A program made the translations under genes and the position numbers. Shown in pieces: positions 7,878 to 15,437 of a stretch of DNA of 64,000 nt (within the stretch, counting starts at the first letter, position 1; every line of letters starts with the position of its first letter). Origin of the DNA: Alphaproteobacteria bacterium (GTDB lineage Bacteria; Pseudomonadota; Alphaproteobacteria; Rhodobacterales; Rhodobacteraceae); contig JARFTV010000012.1 of NCBI GenBank assembly GCA_029289325.1, positions 1-64,000 on the forward strand, in the 5' to 3' direction. Under the pieces are notes generated by a model. That model saw only the letters and a list, made by a program, of their open reading frames with translations, did no database searches and was not told the origin of the DNA.

Positions 7878-9221
7878 TTATATCAACGTGTTATCATTTT
7901 CCGTTAACCTGGCCTTAACTTCTGCATCCAGCGCCGCGAGGGTCTTTTGCGCCGCCCCGGAATGGGCGGTGAAGAAGGTCTCGATCGCCCCGGTCCCCGG
8001 TCCCGGCCAGTCGGTCAGCGCGGTGGTCAGAGCCTCGGGCGTCTCTACCCGAAGGCAGACGCCAGCGGCGATGGCCTCGACCGCCGGATATTCGATGGTG
8101 TGGATTTCCGGGCCAACGATCACCGGGCGCTTCAGAGCCAAGGGCTCGATGATGTTATGCGCGCCGTGAGGGGTGAAGCCGCCGCCTGTGACCACGCGGT
8201 CGGAGAGGGCGATGTAGAAATACATCTCGCCAAGGGAGTCGCCGAGGAGGATGTCTGGCGGTGGCCCCCCCCCCCCCACCCCGCCCCACGGGGGGGAGGG
8301 GAGGCTCTGGGGTGCCAGCGGTGCGCCCAGGGCTTGGCTGCGGCGCAGGAAGCGGAAGCCCCGCGCAGCGAGCAGTTCCGCCACCTCGTCGAACCGTTCG
8401 GGCTTGCGCGGGACGTAGATCACGAAGGGCCGGGCGGGGTGGCGCAGCGCGGCGGCGATGGCGTCGAGGTAAAGCCCATCCTCACCCTCGACCGCCGAAG
8501 CGAAGGTGATGACCGGGCGGCCACGCGTCAGCACGGGACGGATCGTCTCGGCGGCGGCCACCAGATGCGGCGGGACGGGCTGATCGAACCGCAGCTCTCC
8601 GGTGACGCTGATGTTCTCCACGCCCACCGAAGCAAAGCGCCGCGCCTGCAGGTCGGATTTGACGAAGGCTCCGGCATAGCCCTGCATCAACTTGTGACGC
8701 AGCTTGAACTTCGCGTCACGAGCCATTGATTTCGTGGGATATTGAGCGTTGCACATGAAGAGCGGCACACGGGCGTTCCGTGCCGCGAAGATCATGCGCG
8801 GCCAGATCTCGATCTCCATCACCAGACCGGCGCGGGGGCGGAAGGCGCGGAAGAACCCGGCATAGGCCCAGGCGGTTTCGAACGGGACCCAGACGGCGGC
8901 CAGGCGGCCTGCGGCGATTTCGGCGGCGAAGACCCGTTCCGCCTCACGCCGACCGGCGGGGGTGAAATGGGTGGTGACGACGCTTTCCCCCCGGTCGAGA
9001 AGCGCGCGGATCAGGGGAACGGCCGAGCGGAGTTCGCCCAGGGAGACGGCATGGACCCAGGTTGCACCGGGCAGGCGCTGGCGGTAGCGGCCGAAGCGTT
9101 CCGCAAGATGCTGCGCGTAAAGCGGATCCTTCCGGCCGCGCCGCCAGAGGTAGACCAGCACGACAGGCAGGCCGAGGTGCCAGAGGAGCGACCAGAGCCG
9201 GAGGAAGAGCCAGAGCCTCAT
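7878..9221 (-). CDS. Kdo-transferase-like glycosyltransferase with a G13 tract
   Basis: Glycosyltransferase of 447 residues in the WaaA/KdtA superfamily, which moves a Kdo-like acid from its CMP-sugar to lipid A or another acceptor. An N-terminal membrane anchor covers about residues 2-28. The glycosyltransferase N-domain shows WVHAVSLGELRSAVPL with the proposed catalytic glutamate. The C-domain shows LLGDSLGEMYFYIALSDRVV and GGFTPHGAHNIIEPLA. Between the domains, near residue 315, the chain contains SLPSPPWGGVGGGGPPP, encoded by a GC-rich insert with 13 consecutive G on the coding strand (C at 8265-8277). ATG 9221 overlaps the stop of the next upstream gene by ATGA. Any 1-base slip in the tract would cut off the C-domain. 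It may transfer the nonulosonate made by this locus. Confidence 0.83.
   Translation of the reverse strand: MRLWLFLRLWSLLWHLGLPVVLVYLWRRGRKDPLYAQHLAERFGRYRQRLPGATWVHAVSLGELRSAVPLIRALLDRGESVVTTHFTPAGRREAERVFAAEIAAGRLAAVWVPFETAWAYAGFFRAFRPRAGLVMEIEIWPRMIFAARNARVPLFMCNAQYPTKSMARDAKFKLRHKLMQGYAGAFVKSDLQARRFASVGVENISVTGELRFDQPVPPHLVAAAETIRPVLTRGRPVITFASAVEGEDGLYLDAIAAALRHPARPFVIYVPRKPERFDEVAELLAARGFRFLRRSQALGAPLAPQSLPSPPWGGVGGGGPPPDILLGDSLGEMYFYIALSDRVVTGGGFTPHGAHNIIEPLALKRPVIVGPEIHTIEYPAVEAIAAGVCLRVETPEALTTALTDWPGPGTGAIETFFTAHSGAAQKTLAALDAEVKARLTENDNTLI
8265..8277. repeat. 13-base C homopolymer inside a glycosyltransferase gene
   Basis: Thirteen consecutive C on the plus strand, flanked by CCACCGCCAGAC-type codons and by the GC-rich run CCCCGCCCCACGGGGGGG. 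On the coding (minus) strand this is four glycine codons plus one base. It is the only homopolymer of this length I noticed in the window. Such tracts slip during replication and often switch surface-glycan genes on and off. Confidence 0.75.
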
Positions 9222-10456
9222 GCGAGGCCCGCCAGGGTGAGAAGCTCCTCGGCCAGGGGGGCGAGCGCGCCTTGTGCGGCGCCGGACAGCGCCTTGGCCC
9301 GCGCGGCCATCGCGGAATGATCGGCCAGCAGGGCGGCGGGCAGATCCTCGGGCTGGACCGGCAGGGCGGCCCCGGCCTGATGCAGGGCGGCGAAATCTGC
9401 GGCGAAATTGGCGGTGCGGGGGCCGTGCAGGATGGCCGAGCCAAGGGCCGCGGCCTCCCACGGGTTGTGGCCCTCGGTCGGGCCGTAGCTGCCGCCGATC
9501 AGGGTGGTGGGGCAGAGGCGGAACCAGAGGCCCATCTCGCCGAAAGTGTCGACGATCCAGAGATCGGCGGTCGGCCCCTGCCCCGCGCTGCGCCGTGTGA
9601 CGGTGAGGCCGTGATCGGCGGCGCGGGCGGCGATCTCGGCCCCGCGATGCGGGTCGCGCGGCGCGAGGAGGAGGAGCGGACGCGGATGGTCGCGGAGCGT
9701 GGCAAAGAGGGCGAATTCATCCTCGACATGCGAGGAGGCGAGGAGGACGGGACGGCGGCCCGCCAGCGCCGCCCGCGCCTCGGCCAGGGCGGCAGGGTCG
9801 GCAGAGAGCGGCGGGGCTGCGGCCTTGAGCGAGCCAGTCACGCGGACCTGCCGCGCGCCAAGCTGGGTCAGGTGGCGGGCCGTGCCATCATCCTGGGCGG
9901 TGATCAGGCGGAAGCGGGCGAAGAGGTCGGCATAAAGCGCGGTCCAGCGGGCACGGCGGGCGAAGGCCGCGGCGTTCATCCGGGCGTTCACCAGAGCGAG
10001 CGGGATGCCACGGGCGTCGCTGGCGGCGACGGCGCCGGGCCAGAGGTCCTGCTCGGCCCAGACCGAGAGCGCGGGGCGCCAGTGGTCAAGGAAGCGCGCC
10101 AGATAGGCGGGCGCGTCGAGGGGCAGGAACTGGTGGATCGTGCGCGGCGGCAGGTTGCGGGCGATCACCTCGGCCGAGGCGCGGGTGGTGGAGGTGACAA
10201 GGAACCGGGCGTCGGAGCGCGCGGCCATTGCAGCGATGAGGCCGCGCAGGGCCAGCGTCTCGCCGAGGCCCACGGCGTGGAGCCAGATGAGCGGGCCTTC
10301 GGGCCGCGGCGCGCCGGGCTGGCCAAGCTTTTCCTGCCAGCGGTCGGGGAGTTCCTTGCCGCGCGCAAGGCGACGTCGGATCAGCGCCGGCGCGACCAGC
10401 GGGATCGCCCGCGAGGCGGCGAGATAGGCCGCCAGCGCAAGGCCCGGCCTAGTCAC
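9218..10456 (-). CDS. waaA: Kdo-transferase-like glycosyltransferase (WaaA family)
   Basis: Second WaaA/KdtA-family glycosyltransferase, 412 residues. N-domain motifs are RWQEKLGQ near residue 40 and LIWLHAVGLGETLALRGL with the catalytic-type glutamate near 62, followed by LVTSTTRASAEV. The C-domain shows SSHVEDEFALF, WIVDTFGEMGLWFRL and GGSYGPTEGHNPWEAAAL. The GTG start at 10456 overlaps the neuC stop by 8 bases, with AAAAGG upstream; the alternative further upstream would run deep into neuC. The paralog downstream diverges strongly from it, so the two probably act on different acceptors or donors. One may be the housekeeping lipid A Kdo transferase, the other a nonulosonate transferase; the sequence does not say which. 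Confidence 0.8.
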   Translation of the reverse strand: MTRPGLALAAYLAASRAIPLVAPALIRRRLARGKELPDRWQEKLGQPGAPRPEGPLIWLHAVGLGETLALRGLIAAMAARSDARFLVTSTTRASAEVIARNLPPRTIHQFLPLDAPAYLARFLDHWRPALSVWAEQDLWPGAVAASDARGIPLALVNARMNAAAFARRARWTALYADLFARFRLITAQDDGTARHLTQLGARQVRVTGSLKAAAPPLSADPAALAEARAALAGRRPVLLASSHVEDEFALFATLRDHPRPLLLLAPRDPHRGAEIAARAADHGLTVTRRSAGQGPTADLWIVDTFGEMGLWFRLCPTTLIGGSYGPTEGHNPWEAAALGSAILHGPRTANFAADFAALHQAGAALPVQPEDLPAALLADHSAMAARAKALSGAAQGALAPLAEELLTLAGLA

Positions 10457-11564
10457 GGAAGGCCTTTTGCAGGCTGAGCGACCAGAATTCGGGCCGGGCC
10501 AGCGTCTCGACAAAGTGCTGCGCGGCGGTGCCCTGACCGAAGCCTTCATGCGGCACGGCCTGCCGGCCCCAGTGGTGTTCGAGGAAATCACGGATGGTGG
10601 CGCGGTCCTCGGCCTCGCAGGCGGTGACGGAGGGGGCGTCGGAGCGGTTGGACTGGCGGGTGCCGATGTCGAGCGAGGGCAGGCCGAGGAAAGGTGCCTC
10701 GCGCACCCCGGCGGAGGAATTGCCGACCATGCAGGCGGCGTTCTTCATCAGCTCGGAGAAATGGGCGAAGCGCATGGAGGGAAGGAGGCGGAAGCGGTCT
10801 TTCGGCAGCTGTTCAAGGACCTGGAAGATCGCCTGGCTGCCGGGATCGTTGTTCGGCGCGATGGTGACGAAGTTGCGCCCGGACGCCTCGAGCGCGCCGA
10901 AGAGGTCGGCGGCCTGCCTGCCGATCGTGTCCTGTTCGCTGGTAACGGGATGGAAGGTGGCGATGCCGTAGTCGGCGAAGGGGATGGCATAATGGGCGCG
11001 CACCTCGTCGATGGTGACGCCGGAGGGGCGGGCGTGGAAGTCAAGCTCGGGCGAACCGATGGCGTGGATCGTCTCGTCCGGTTCACCCAGGGCGCGGACG
11101 CGGCGGGCGGCGGCCTCGGAGGAGACGAAGTGGTGGGTGCAGAGCTTGGTGTTGCAGTGGCGGAAAACCTCGTCGATGGTGCCCGAGACCTCGCCGCCCT
11201 CGACATGGGCCGAACGGAGGTAGTTGGTGGCGGCCACCAGCGCGCCGGCCAGCGCCTCGATCCGGTCGCCGTGCAGGATCACCAGATCCGGCCGGGCGGC
11301 GGTGGCAAAGGCGGAAAAGCCGGTGACGGTGCGGGCGAGGATGAGGTCCTGCGGGTCGCCTTCCTGCTGGTTGACGAATTCCTGGACCGCGACGCCGGGC
11401 ATGCGGCGCACCTCGTTCCGGGTGAGACCGTAGCGGTCCATCATGTGCATCCCGGTGACGAAGAAGGTGACCCGATGCCCCGCATCCCGCGCGGCGGCCG
11501 CAAGCGGCTCCAGCTTGCCGAAGTCGGCGCGGGTGCCTGTGAGGAAGAGGAGGTGGCGGGTCAT
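10449..11564 (-). CDS. neuC: UDP-N-acetylglucosamine 2-epimerase, hydrolysing (NeuC/LegG type)
   Basis: Enzyme of 371 residues that releases UDP and forms a 2-epimerised N-acetylhexosamine (ManNAc or its 6-deoxy 4-amino relative), the substrate for NeuB-type synthases. The N-terminus LFLTGTRADFGKLEPLA is diagnostic of the NeuC/LegG branch rather than WecB. Other motifs are LVILHGDRIEALAGA, HVEGGEVSGTIDE and CMVGNSSAGVREAPFLGLP, with nucleotide-binding NSSAG. It overlaps the RgpF-like gene by ATGA upstream and waaA by 8 bases downstream. No LegB or LegC homologue was seen in the window, which leans toward plain UDP-GlcNAc as substrate, but those genes could lie elsewhere. Confidence 0.88.
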   Translation of the reverse strand: MTRHLLFLTGTRADFGKLEPLAAAARDAGHRVTFFVTGMHMMDRYGLTRNEVRRMPGVAVQEFVNQQEGDPQDLILARTVTGFSAFATAARPDLVILHGDRIEALAGALVAATNYLRSAHVEGGEVSGTIDEVFRHCNTKLCTHHFVSSEAAARRVRALGEPDETIHAIGSPELDFHARPSGVTIDEVRAHYAIPFADYGIATFHPVTSEQDTIGRQAADLFGALEASGRNFVTIAPNNDPGSQAIFQVLEQLPKDRFRLLPSMRFAHFSELMKNAACMVGNSSAGVREAPFLGLPSLDIGTRQSNRSDAPSVTACEAEDRATIRDFLEHHWGRQAVPHEGFGQGTAAQHFVETLARPEFWSLSLQKAFRD

Positions 11565-12703
11565 GGGGACCTATTGGGGCGCTTTTTCCCCGCGGATTTC
11601 ATTTCCGATTTAACCTCCGGCAGAATGTCCGGGAGAGCACCGTCTTGAACCGCTTTCAAGAATTTATCCCGCATTTGGGCGTGGAGCGATTTGCCGTCGC
11701 CTCCGGTAGAGCCCACGGATTTTTTCAGGAAGTCCATCCCAAACAACTGGTCGCATGGAAAGGGAAAAACCGCGTTGAAGCGGCGTCGACGCACCATCCG
11801 ATCCATGAAGTTCAACGCCTTGGCGCGCCACTCCGGATCTTGACCGAAGCCGTCGACAAGTGAATCGCTTTCCGCCTGATGGTCGGCCTCGACATAAGCG
11901 CCGTACTGCAACGACAGATACAAGGTACGGTCGTCGCTGGCAGCTACCGCATCAACGAACTTCTGCGCTGAGAAAAGTCCTTCGACAGTAAACCCCATGT
12001 CTTCGAGTGCAGAGGTGAAACGGCGCTCCCCCTTTCGGACGGCATTAATACTGTGGCTGGAAGCAGGAAACCGAAGCCAGTAGCGGACAAAAAGCTCGCT
12101 ATGGACGGCGTGGCCAGACAGCAGAAATAGATATGATTCAAGATACCGCGACTGCAAAATCGTGGACCGTCTCAACGAGGCCGGGTGCATCGTCCCGCCA
12201 GCCAAATCTGTGTCCAGTGCTTCAAGCCGTTCGATCAGAGTGGAGGTTGCACGCGTTGGTAACCAGACGCTGTCATTCAGAATCAGTACTCTGTCAACTT
12301 TGACACCCCACGCATCAAGCAACAGCACACCATCGCGGTAGCCGCCAAAGTCATAACCGAAGTTCGGTCGTTCAAAGATACGCCACACCAGTGGTTCCAA
12401 TTTGGAACGGTCGTCGCCCGATATGGGAGCGTTCGAAACAACCAAGGGCGCGTAACCATTCTGGACCAACCAACGCAATGTGCACAGGATTGACGGAGAC
12501 ACGCCCCTTGGCTGATATATCAGGAAAATAGCAACCTTTGGCGTCAGCTGCACCCCAAGATCTGGCGGCACTGGCTGCCGGACGCGCCAGAGATCATGTC
12601 TGCGCTTCAGAAGCGGCTCATAAAAGTTGCCGAGCCAAGCAAGCGACCTTTCGCCTATCCGATTGATTTCTCGCCTGACTTTCCAGAGAGGTATTAAGAC
12701 CAT
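11561..12703 (-). CDS. RgpF-like glycan synthesis protein
   Basis: Protein of 380 residues related to the rhamnan synthesis F family, putative glycosyltransferases acting on cell-surface polysaccharide. Recognisable parts are VAIFLIYQPRGVSPSILCTL near residue 55, NFGYDFGGYRDGV near 115 and VLILNDSVWLPT near 140, the conserved core of this family. The DNA has clearly lower GC than its flanks: parts of 12241-12420 are near 50 percent against roughly two thirds elsewhere, which suggests a separate origin. It overlaps the preceding capsule-type gene by 10 bases and neuC by 4, so it was acquired without breaking the operon. The sugar and acceptor are unknown. Confidence 0.75.
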   Translation of the reverse strand: MVLIPLWKVRREINRIGERSLAWLGNFYEPLLKRRHDLWRVRQPVPPDLGVQLTPKVAIFLIYQPRGVSPSILCTLRWLVQNGYAPLVVSNAPISGDDRSKLEPLVWRIFERPNFGYDFGGYRDGVLLLDAWGVKVDRVLILNDSVWLPTRATSTLIERLEALDTDLAGGTMHPASLRRSTILQSRYLESYLFLLSGHAVHSELFVRYWLRFPASSHSINAVRKGERRFTSALEDMGFTVEGLFSAQKFVDAVAASDDRTLYLSLQYGAYVEADHQAESDSLVDGFGQDPEWRAKALNFMDRMVRRRRFNAVFPFPCDQLFGMDFLKKSVGSTGGDGKSLHAQMRDKFLKAVQDGALPDILPEVKSEMKSAGKKRPNRSP

Positions 12704-13821
12704 CTTTCCGACCGTAACCTGTGTCTAATATTTTTCTGGGCCAGCTCTCCACCGTCCAGGGGCACGTAGTAATCGTTAAGGAGGAAACTGAGAAAAGCAC
12801 CGCGAACTTTGGAATCGAAGGTCAGAGATTCCGGTCGCGAGAACACGGCGTCGAGGGACGCTTGATCGGGGGCAGTTTCGGCAGCGCCGCGTATGGCCCA
12901 GAAACACTGGCCACAAGCGACAACTGGCTTGTCGAAGAACATTGACTCGAGGCCAACTGAAGAATTCACCGTCACCACACCTGACGAAGCGGCAACGAGC
13001 GCGAAAGTGTCAGTCCGGTTGTCCAGCACCACACGGGCTGTGCGGCCGACAATATGGTCGGCGAAAGAGATTTCGGCTGTCGGATGTTCCTTGATCTTCA
13101 GGTGCCAGCCAGTCGGGAGGTGCTCAGCGGCTTTTACGAGCGCATCGATAAAGTCGGGAACGGTGAGGAAATGCCCGCCGAACAGGCGAAGCTGTGAGTC
13201 CCCTGGAACCTGTAACGGCGCGAAAAGGTATGGGCCAGTAGTCTCGGCACGTCCGGGATCCGAAGGCTTGTCGCGGGTAGAAGTGCGCTGGAGGATGTTG
13301 GTGCGGTGGTCGCGCCACGCCTCTGGTGGAAGCCCTGCACTCTGCATCCAGTCAAGATAGAAATCCGGGGTACGCGGTAGAGAATTGGCCTGATTAACGC
13401 CGATCGGATCGCATGTGATCTTACCTTTGAACGGGGCCAATTCGAAGTACAAAGTGCGGGCCCCAGCATCACGTGCGGCGTCCATGAATACCCGGCGAGA
13501 GCCATTCAACCCGTTCCAGGCTACTGCGATCTGTTCGGGGTGGCGAGTGAACCAATTGCGGGTTCCGTTGTACTGCAAAGCGTAAAGGCGCTTCTGCAAG
13601 CACGCCGTTACAAAGCTGCGCGCCGGTCGGCGCGCGGCCTCATAGGCGGATCTCGCCCGCGCCGCAGTTTCTGGATATGATGTCAGTCGCATCGGAGGGA
13701 AACGCGTCCAAGCAGCTTCGCCCAAGGGCTTTATCAGCCGTTCGATCATGCTGCGTTTGGCCTTCCGGGGATCGAGGCCGAAAAACGCGAAGTGTTCATT
13801 CGCGTTCGGTTCTTCGCTCAC
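12694..13821 (-). CDS. Capsule polysaccharide synthesis protein (KpsS/KpsC-like)
   Basis: Protein of 375 residues resembling KpsS/KpsC-type enzymes, which in other bacteria add Kdo-like residues to a lipid that anchors capsule. Visible are IAVAWNGLNGSRRVFMDAA near 75, YLFAPLQVPGDSQL near 190, WHLKIKEHPTAE near 235 and VVTVNSSVGLESMFFDKPVV near 280, the last matching the NSS-G-E-A-L-like motif of the family. GTG 13821 overlaps the neuB stop (GTGA) and replaces an in-frame start 15 bases earlier. Base composition is lower in GC than neighbours, as for the RgpF-like gene. A Kdo- or nonulosonate-linked glycan is a reasonable inference from the company it keeps. Confidence 0.75.
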   Translation of the reverse strand: MSEEPNANEHFAFFGLDPRKAKRSMIERLIKPLGEAAWTRFPPMRLTSYPETAARARSAYEAARRPARSFVTACLQKRLYALQYNGTRNWFTRHPEQIAVAWNGLNGSRRVFMDAARDAGARTLYFELAPFKGKITCDPIGVNQANSLPRTPDFYLDWMQSAGLPPEAWRDHRTNILQRTSTRDKPSDPGRAETTGPYLFAPLQVPGDSQLRLFGGHFLTVPDFIDALVKAAEHLPTGWHLKIKEHPTAEISFADHIVGRTARVVLDNRTDTFALVAASSGVVTVNSSVGLESMFFDKPVVACGQCFWAIRGAAETAPDQASLDAVFSRPESLTFDSKVRGAFLSFLLNDYYVPLDGGELAQKNIRHRLRSERWS

Positions 13822-14846
13822 CCTAAATCCCCCCACTTCAACTGCGTGTTCCGCACCACCGCCCGTTTCAGCCGCTTGCCGACCACCTTGTCGAAGTCAT
13901 AGGCCGGGATCTCTCCCGATCCGGGGCGGCGGGCCCAGATGTCGGCTTCGGTGATCACATGGCCCTCGGGCAGGTCGCGGTCGGCCACGACCGAGCCGCG
14001 GGCGAAGCGGTAGACGTCTTCCTCGGGTCCGGTGCGCTGTTTGGGGTTGTTGGCGGCGATCCAGATCTCGCGGCTGCGGTCGATCAGGTGGCGGAGTTCC
14101 GACGGGTCCATCGAGTTGATGATGTCCGGCCCCTTGCGGTAGCGCGTGTCGGTGTAGTGGCGTTCCAGGATCGAGGCGCCGAGGGCGACGGAGGCCAGCG
14201 CCATCTCTGGCCCGATGGAATGGTCGGAAAAGCCGACGACGGCCCTGGGGAAAGCCTCGCGCAGGTCGGTCACGCCGCGCAGGGAGACGATCTCGGGTGG
14301 GCTGGGGTAAAGGTTGGTGCATTCCAGCAGCGCATAGTCGATCCCGGCCTCGTCGAGGATCGCGACGCTGGCGCGGATCGTCTCGATCGTCTGCATTCCG
14401 GTCGACAGGATCACCGGCTTGCCCTTGCGGGCGATGTGGCGGATCAGCGGCAGGTTGTCAGCCTCGCCCGAGCCGATCTTGTAGGCGGGCACGTCGAGGG
14501 TTTCGAGGAAATCGGCGGCGGCGCGGGAGAAGGGGGTGGAGATCCAGATCATCCCGAGGGATTCGGTATACCGCTTCAGCTCCGCCTCTTCGTCGCGGGA
14601 GAGGGCGCAGCGTTCCATGACATGCCAGATCGAGACATCGGCATTCGGCGGGAAGATCGACTTCGCCTCGTCGGTCATCTCGTCTTCGATGATGTGGGTC
14701 TGGTGCTTGATCATCTCGCAGCCCGCCCCGGCGGCGAGGCGGACCATTTCCTTGGCGACGGAGAGGTCGCCGCCGTGGTTGATGCCGATCTCGGCGATGA
14801 CGAGCGGCGGGTGGTTCGGGCCGATCTCGCGGTGGGCGATCTTCAT
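13818..14846 (-). CDS. neuB: N-acetylneuraminate synthase family protein (NeuB)
   Basis: Synthase of 342 residues that condenses phosphoenolpyruvate with a 2-epimerised N-acetylhexosamine to form a nonulosonic acid. The TIM-barrel domain shows VIAEIGINHGGDLSVAKEMV at residues 16-35, MIKHQTHIIEDE (the K-x-Q substrate motif), YKIGSGEADNLPLI, ILSTGMQTIETI and VGFSDHSIG. A C-terminal SAF/antifreeze-like domain is present (ARGSVVADRDLPEGHVIT). The gene leads the minus arm of the glycan locus and is followed by the capsule-type gene with a GTGA overlap. A 48-base gap separates it from thpR upstream, enough for a promoter. Together with NeuC and the cytidylyltransferase it completes a CMP-nonulosonate route. 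Confidence 0.92.
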   Translation of the reverse strand: MKIAHREIGPNHPPLVIAEIGINHGGDLSVAKEMVRLAAGAGCEMIKHQTHIIEDEMTDEAKSIFPPNADVSIWHVMERCALSRDEEAELKRYTESLGMIWISTPFSRAAADFLETLDVPAYKIGSGEADNLPLIRHIARKGKPVILSTGMQTIETIRASVAILDEAGIDYALLECTNLYPSPPEIVSLRGVTDLREAFPRAVVGFSDHSIGPEMALASVALGASILERHYTDTRYRKGPDIINSMDPSELRHLIDRSREIWIAANNPKQRTGPEEDVYRFARGSVVADRDLPEGHVITEADIWARRPGSGEIPAYDFDKVVGKRLKRAVVRNTQLKWGDLG

Positions 14847-14894
14847 GGGGCACTCCTTGAGCTTGCCCCGTGGTGCGTCAGGGCGGCTGGCCTG

Positions 14895-15437
14895 TCAAGC
14901 CAGCGGGTAGCGGGCAAGCACGTCGTAGCGCGCGCCCTTGGCGGAGAGGTGGCTTTGCCAGAGCGTCAGCTCGATGACGTCCCAAGGGTCGGTGCGGAAG
15001 CCCTGCCCCATCGCGATAGCGCGTTCGAGGCGCAGGGCCTCGGCCGACAGCGGGGGTGGGAAGCGGCCAAGGGTGACATGGGGGGTGAACTTGCGGCCGT
15101 CGACCGGGCAGCCGGCGCGGCGGGCGATGGTCTCGACCTTGGCTTGCAGGTGGAGGAGGTCGGGCGAAGGGGCGACCCCGGCCCAGGCGGTGCGGGGCTT
15201 GTCCTTGCCGAAGAGGCCAAGGCCCTGCAGGGCGAGGGAGAAGGCGGGGGCGCGGAGCGCCTCGAACCCCTCATGCGCGGCTTCGAGGGAGGGTTCGGGG
15301 CAGTCGCCGAGGAAGACCAGCGTCAGGTGCAGGTTTTCAGGCTCCACCTTGCGCGGCAGCGGCAGGAGGAACTGCTGGACCTGAAGCGCGCCCCGGACCT
15401 CGAGCGGCAGGTCGATGCCAAGGAAGGCGCGGATCAT
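14895..15437 (-). CDS. thpR: RNA 2',3'-cyclic phosphodiesterase (ThpR/LigT)
   Basis: Protein of 180 residues of the 2H phosphoesterase superfamily, which opens 2',3'-cyclic phosphates on RNA ends. The two H-x-T-L catalytic motifs are visible: HLTLVFLG near residue 37 and HVTLGRF near 122. The start MIRAFLGIDLP is typical of the family. ATG 15437 overlaps the stop of the deacetylase gene by ATGA; anything upstream would duplicate that gene's frame region. It is the last gene of a coupled gpx-deacetylase-thpR unit. Confidence 0.88.
   Translation of the reverse strand: MIRAFLGIDLPLEVRGALQVQQFLLPLPRKVEPENLHLTLVFLGDCPEPSLEAAHEGFEALRAPAFSLALQGLGLFGKDKPRTAWAGVAPSPDLLHLQAKVETIARRAGCPVDGRKFTPHVTLGRFPPPLSAEALRLERAIAMGQGFRTDPWDVIELTLWQSHLSAKGARYDVLARYPLA

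Noticed and set aside
8265-8277. Homopolymer as a pure sequencing error
   Set aside because: Possible, but the frame is intact at exactly 13 bases with a normal protein on both sides, so I keep it as real while noting that read evidence is needed.
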